Shown piece by piece: positions 59,619 through 64,000 of a stretch of 64,000 nt of DNA (positions within the stretch are counted from its first letter, which is position 1; each line of letters begins with the position of its first letter). A program made the translations under genes and the position numbers. The notes below the pieces were generated by a model, which saw nothing but the letters and a program-made list of their open reading frames with translations, was not told the DNA's origin and did no database searches. The DNA comes from Microvelia longipes (Eukaryota > Arthropoda > Insecta > Hemiptera > Veliidae), in contig JACMZG010001914.1 in the NCBI GenBank assembly GCA_018340805.1, positions 26,963,543 through 27,027,542 of the forward strand. The letters run 5' to 3'.

Positions 59619-60154
59619 CTTTTCCTCATATATAATTGAAATTTTGTAAAAAAAAATTAGGATATTGCTGTAGTTGTGCTATTACTGCAAACAGTTGTGC
59701 TATATTGTTTTACGAAAAATCGTAAAACGCGGAAAAATGATGCTATTAGATAGAGGTTTGGCTGGCAAGCATGTGATTATATATAAGAATAACATATGTG
59801 ACATGTTTCATCTTATTATCAGCATTAGTTCAAGTTTTATTAAATGACTTGTGTACGTTTTTTAAAAAATTGGAAAATGGTCCGATTGAGTTTAAATTTG
59901 GTACAAGCGTATACCATTACGTAATAAATAAGTTCATTAAGTTTCGTTTTAATACGACAAGTATATCCATGATTTTTGGATCATTATAATTAAGGAGCAT
60001 TGAGCGTGGTCAGTGCTACATGGGTGACCGCTGAAAATGATACGGATGCATTTACTATCTAAAGACAAGCGAAGCGAGTCCGAAGCAGGGAGGATGAGCA
60101 TAGCGAATCCGATGTAATGAGGAAAAGTTCGGAGGTACCCCGTACTCGATTTTT
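59619..60154 (+). repeat. 5S-ICR repeat, second of a tandem pair
   Basis: Begins acttttcctcatatata directly after the previous copy. It is deleted in its 5' part, and carries a 5S-like segment at 59990-60034 (ttaaggagcattgagcgtgg, then catgggtgaccgctga). The tail is perfect in outline: tttactatctaaagacaagc, gcgagtccgaagcaggg, gatgtaatgaggaaaagttc and gaggtaccccgtactcga. Confidence 0.85.
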
Positions 60155-62330
60155 AAAGGTTAGAGTTAAAAAGGTAATTAAAGAATCACGTACTATCGAT
60201 ACTTTCTGTTGTAACACCGCTTCTAGGTAATAATAGCAAGTAACATTAGTTGTAACTTACTGTCGATACAGCACTTAAATCAATTCCCTTTTTTCAGTTC
60301 AAGTATTAATCCTTCTATACCTACCATTTATAATTTGTAATAATATTCCCTGATAAATTTGGTATATTAAGATTTCGTCGATCTATGGCTAGTGGTCGGT
60401 ATATCTTTGGTACTGCATTTTCACAATGACGTCCGTAAATGTATTTCTCCATTAAGTAAACAGTCAGTTTCTGAAAAAAAGTATGCCCAAGTGAAGTTTG
60501 CTACTGGAAATTCTTTGAAGGAGGTTGCAGAGGTTAATTTTTCGGGATTAGGATATGTTTTGATTCCACAAAAATGTGTTTAATTAAGTGAATAGAGAAT
60601 TCTGCAGATAGAAAATCTCTTGACTTTTCCAATTAACTTTCTATCTGTGATCGTATGCTCCACGGGAGGTCAATTAAGGTCCTTATTATTATTACTACTG
60701 TTGTGTAATTAAAAGGTTCATAAAAATCAGGTAAACAGTCTTTTATAAAATATTTATTCCCGAACAACTTTTGCTGACGACATAATTTAACCAGAGATCA
60801 TAAATTGAAGTATTTATTGTACTATACTCATAAACGACTCATAGACGATTTGCTCTTGAATGGCGATTGTTGATTTTACGATTCAATCATGATTGAACTT
60901 GAATAGACGTGTTCTTATAATTATGGATAGTGATACGTTTTGAAATCTATTGATATCAGGTAATACAGGAGTCAAAGGTATTGCTGGTGGTTGATTTGTG
61001 GAGCGAGGAAGATGTCGGGTATCTGTAGGAAGGTGAGTCGTTCACCTTGCCTTGGCCTGTTCTCAATGTGAGTGAGAGAAACCTTCACAACACATCTGTA
61101 AAATCTTTTAGAAAGGCTTTAAAGTATTTACAACCTATACTGCATGTCTAGAGGAGTTTTAAGTGAATCAGAACCTGATCTTGTAAAGTATCTGAGAGAA
61201 AGAGTCAAGTTTACCCTTCAAAGTGAGAAAATCCTTGTCTTTTTACATCGCCTTTATCTTCTCTTTAACACCAGAAAGAATCTGAGCTTCTGTCTTCATA
61301 AAAATTCTTCTGCTTGGCTTGATGATGAGGTGATATCCTCTATTTTTGATTTTAGCGAATTTCCAAAAGAAAAATGAGCTTGTTTCCTCCTTGGTATGGA
61401 ATAATTTTTACTTCTTCTATCTTTCTCTCTTACTTAATATGAATAAATATGACGAGTATAGTTAAAACGTCTTAATTAAAGGGTAGTTATTATTTATTTG
61501 CCAAATAATCTAAAAAATGAAAAAAAAAAATCATGGGTATTATGTAGAAGGCAACGACTGTGATGAACTACCCTAATTATTCGCTGTGAGTTGATCTTGA
61601 CGATTTACGATAATATTTTATCCATATCGTGCCCGTTAAGTTTGGATCCATTAGCGTCCATTTTCCTAGTAACAATCCATTTTCCTCCACGTCTTAAATT
61701 GATCACGTGATAATATTGGTAGATTTATTATCATTCTCTTTTATAAATATTTTGAAAAAACACTGAAGCATTGATTTTTATCAAATTAAAAAAAGCTTAC
61801 CATGTCTTTGATCTTAGTAAGAAAAGTTTATTTAGTTTAAATTTTTATTTCTTTGTTAATATCTACTTTTTCGTTCTTTTTGTTTTATAAGTTTGATTTT
61901 TTTATAGTTTTTAATATTTGACTTGTCTTTTGTTGTATCTCGTTGGGCATGATATTTTGTACACTTTTTTTACGCTTATATTAATTTATATAAGCTTTTT
62001 ATTTTTTTTTTAATTCAAAAAGTATACAATTATAGCAAATTATCTAATTCTTGCTCTGATATGCTGTCAATATCTTTTGATATAATTTTCGTCTTTCATA
62101 TTAATCAATAGTTTCAATCGATTTCAATGTTTTTGTTGTGATGTCTTTTTTTTATTGTTTTATTTGTTTCTATTAGTCTCAACTAGATCAAGGTTGTTTG
62201 TCATATCAGTTACGTAATTGATTATTATTCAATATTTTTGTCGTCAGTGAAACAATGAATAGCTGCTGTAATTCAAAATTAATACTTATATCTATGTATT
62301 TATTTAAATATAAACGTAAATAAGGAAAAA
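60155..62330. other. Intergenic DNA with two unassigned short frames
   Basis: The plus-strand frame 61144-61377 (77 codons, from MSRGVLSESEPDLVKYLRER) begins with ATG and has fair composition, but has no recognised domain or splice partner. A second open stretch at 60392-60583 lacks an ATG at its start. Neither is called as a gene. Confidence 0.35.
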
Positions 62331-62889
62331 AATCGGGTTCGGGTACCTCGGAACTTTTCCTCACACATCGGATTCGCTACGCTCATCCCATCATGGTAAA
62401 TGCATCTATTTCATTCTCAGCGGTCACCCATACAGCACAGACCAGCATGCACAACGCTGCTTAACTTTTATGATCCAACAAAAATCATAGATATACTTGC
62501 CGAATTAAAGGGAAACTTTTGTGGGTTTTTGTGGGGAAAGTTTGTTTATTTATTACGTAAAGGTATATAGTTGTACCAAGTTTCAACTCAATTGGATTGT
62601 TTCTCCATTTTTTAAAATACAGACAAAAGCCATTCGATAAAAATTGAAACAATGCTAATAAATAGATGAAACTCATTTTCCGAATACCACAACTACAGCG
62701 GTAGACTGATTTTTGTACAAAGTTTCCTCTTTCTAGCAAAAATACACAGGAGCTACAATGATAACAGACACAGACACGTACAGATAGACAACTTTGTTAA
62801 AACTCAGCAGGGCTTAAAAACACCTAAAACGAATAATTCCGGTGATTCCCGGTTTCGGATTTTTGCAAACACAATACGTTCCTATATCA
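62331..62889 (-). repeat. 5S-ICR repeat, near full-length reversed copy
   Basis: Reversed tail (atcgggttcgggtacctcgg, cacatcggattcgctacgct) leads to a 5S-like segment at 62417-62464 (ctcagcggtcacccatacag, then caacgctgctta). The gtttcaactcaattggattg block and the 5' module (cacaactacagcggtagact, cccggtttcggatttttgca) complete it. The final ~20 bp of the 5' end are lost next to a TA tract. Confidence 0.8.
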
Positions 62890-62895
62890 CTTAAA

Positions 62896-62942
62896 ATATA
62901 TATATTATAATATATAATAATATATATATATATATATATAAG

Positions 62943-62981
<39 letters not shown>

Positions 62982-63017
62982 TGTGTGTGTGTGTGTGTGT
63001 GTGTGTGGTGTGTAGAT
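62896..63017. repeat. (TA)n/(TG)n compound microsatellite
   Basis: About 65 bp of TA followed by about 55 bp of TG dinucleotides, abutting the 5' end of the preceding repeat. Confidence 0.95.
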
Positions 63018-64000
63018 ATGTGTTGTGTGTTTTAAAACAATTTTAGATAGCCCTGTAAACTGAAACTTGATAAGAAAGGTACAGTCTCCTTCTTCCTTCT
63101 GTATTACTCTTTTTACCTTTAGAGATGCAAGTTATCCGTGCCCAATTTAAAATTAAACTATAGACCTTCAACTGCATTCAATTGAATTTGAAATAGAATT
63201 TTATTAAAAGAAATATTAAATATAGAATCATATTTCTTATCTATTTATTCACCTCTTATTTAATTTCTTTTAATTTTAGCACCAGGTATGCCTTATTTTT
63301 AGATTAATGAATTTAATTTAATATCTAATTTCATTACCTTTGAACTTAAATGAAATATATTTTTTTTTTTCATTTAATCTTATACAGCTTAATCTTTAAT
63401 CCTTTTATAGAAGAGTTAAATTTAATATTTAAAAAATAGGGAAAGCAATTTATTTTCAACTACTGTGGAGTTAACAATTTCTGTTCTCTTATTTAACCCT
63501 TGTTCTGTTTAAACTAAGTTTTCCTCTTTGTGATTCAAATAGACATAGTTAGAATTGATTATCGGATTTCGATTTGATTGAAATTCAATGCAATGCAATT
63601 GTAGGTTTTCGCTTGATTAATTTTTAAAATGAAATGAAAAATAGAATATACAATTTTCTTCTGTTAAAAAAAAACATCGATTACTTTTTTGTTTTCTCTG
63701 AAATATTTTATTATTATATTATTTTTTTATTACTAATTAAAAAAATGGCCTTCTGTCTCTGGCAACTGCTTAATGGGTGTTGTTTTGTTTTATTTGTTGC
63801 TTTATTATATATTTTAATCAAACTTAGTACAAAAACAAATCTTAGGGAGGACACGAACTCTATTGAAAAGCCGGTTGTTGGGGCGTCATTAACCCGGTTT
63901 GTTGAGTCTGCAACGTTTAAAAATCGGTAAATTCCAGGGTTACATTTTCGGTGGTCCGAAATCGATACGACTAGCATAAGTTGACCAAAATGTAAAAAAC
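63018..64000. other. Intergenic AT-rich DNA to window end
   Basis: No supported gene. A 61-codon frame at about 63745-63930 starts MAFCLWQLLNGCCFVLFVAL and would contain one hydrophobic segment. It overlaps a short ggccttctg repeat word seen elsewhere and has an equally open antisense frame, so I leave it uncalled. Confidence 0.4.

Noticed and set aside
59619..60154. 5S-type repeat as a canonical Helitron
   Set aside because: No CTRR end with a preceding hairpin and no consistent A|T insertion site could be seen.

Overview
The window is AT-rich eukaryotic DNA, almost certainly from an arthropod and most likely an insect. The reasons are spliced genes with GT-AG introns, an arthropod-type 5S rRNA gene with a TATA-like box near -28, an MSL2 homologue, dense short DNA transposons and long (TA)n tracts. 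I cannot name the species. Only a few percent of the window codes for protein.

Gene content, left to right. (1) 695-898 (-): a GC-richer stretch that reads as the last coding exon of an unidentified protein. (2) 16919-17028 (-): a plausible first coding exon of an unidentified gene, divergently arranged with (3) msl-2 at 17948-20707 (+). The msl-2 gene has three coding exons carrying a complete RING finger and a nine-cysteine CXC domain. (4) 36908-43503 (+): exons 2-4 of a divergent CFAP20/BUG22-like ciliary protein, whose first coding exon I could not find. (5) 44773-47025 (+): an intact 750-residue protein with C2H2 fingers, a MULE-type DDE transposase core and a SWIM zinc finger. It is either a MULE transposon gene or a domesticated copy. 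(6) 50808-51590 (-): a decayed LINE reverse transcriptase. (7) 52953-53072 (+): one full-length 5S rRNA gene.

The rest is mostly repeats. The dominant family is a roughly 0.6 kb non-autonomous repeat with about 20 copies or fragments. Its interior carries a segment matching the internal control region of 5S rRNA (box A, intermediate element, box C) at a constant position, followed by a conserved 3' tail. This looks like a 5S-promoter repeat whose promoter is internal instead of at the 5' head, as it is in SINE3. Other repeats are four hAT-like elements (two sister copies have perfect 8-bp target duplications), a 1.36 kb TIR element with a perfect 8-bp target duplication, several foldback/palindromic elements (one containing a perfect 111-bp palindrome), a truncated LINE nested in a 5S-type repeat, tandem arrays of 43-51 bp units, and (TA)n tracts.

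There is also an assembly problem. About 500 bp is present twice around a single N at 9521, with differences that are mostly one-base indels.

The genes do not form a pathway. The layout is a typical gene-poor insect region in which introns and intergenic DNA have been built up by nested transposons.
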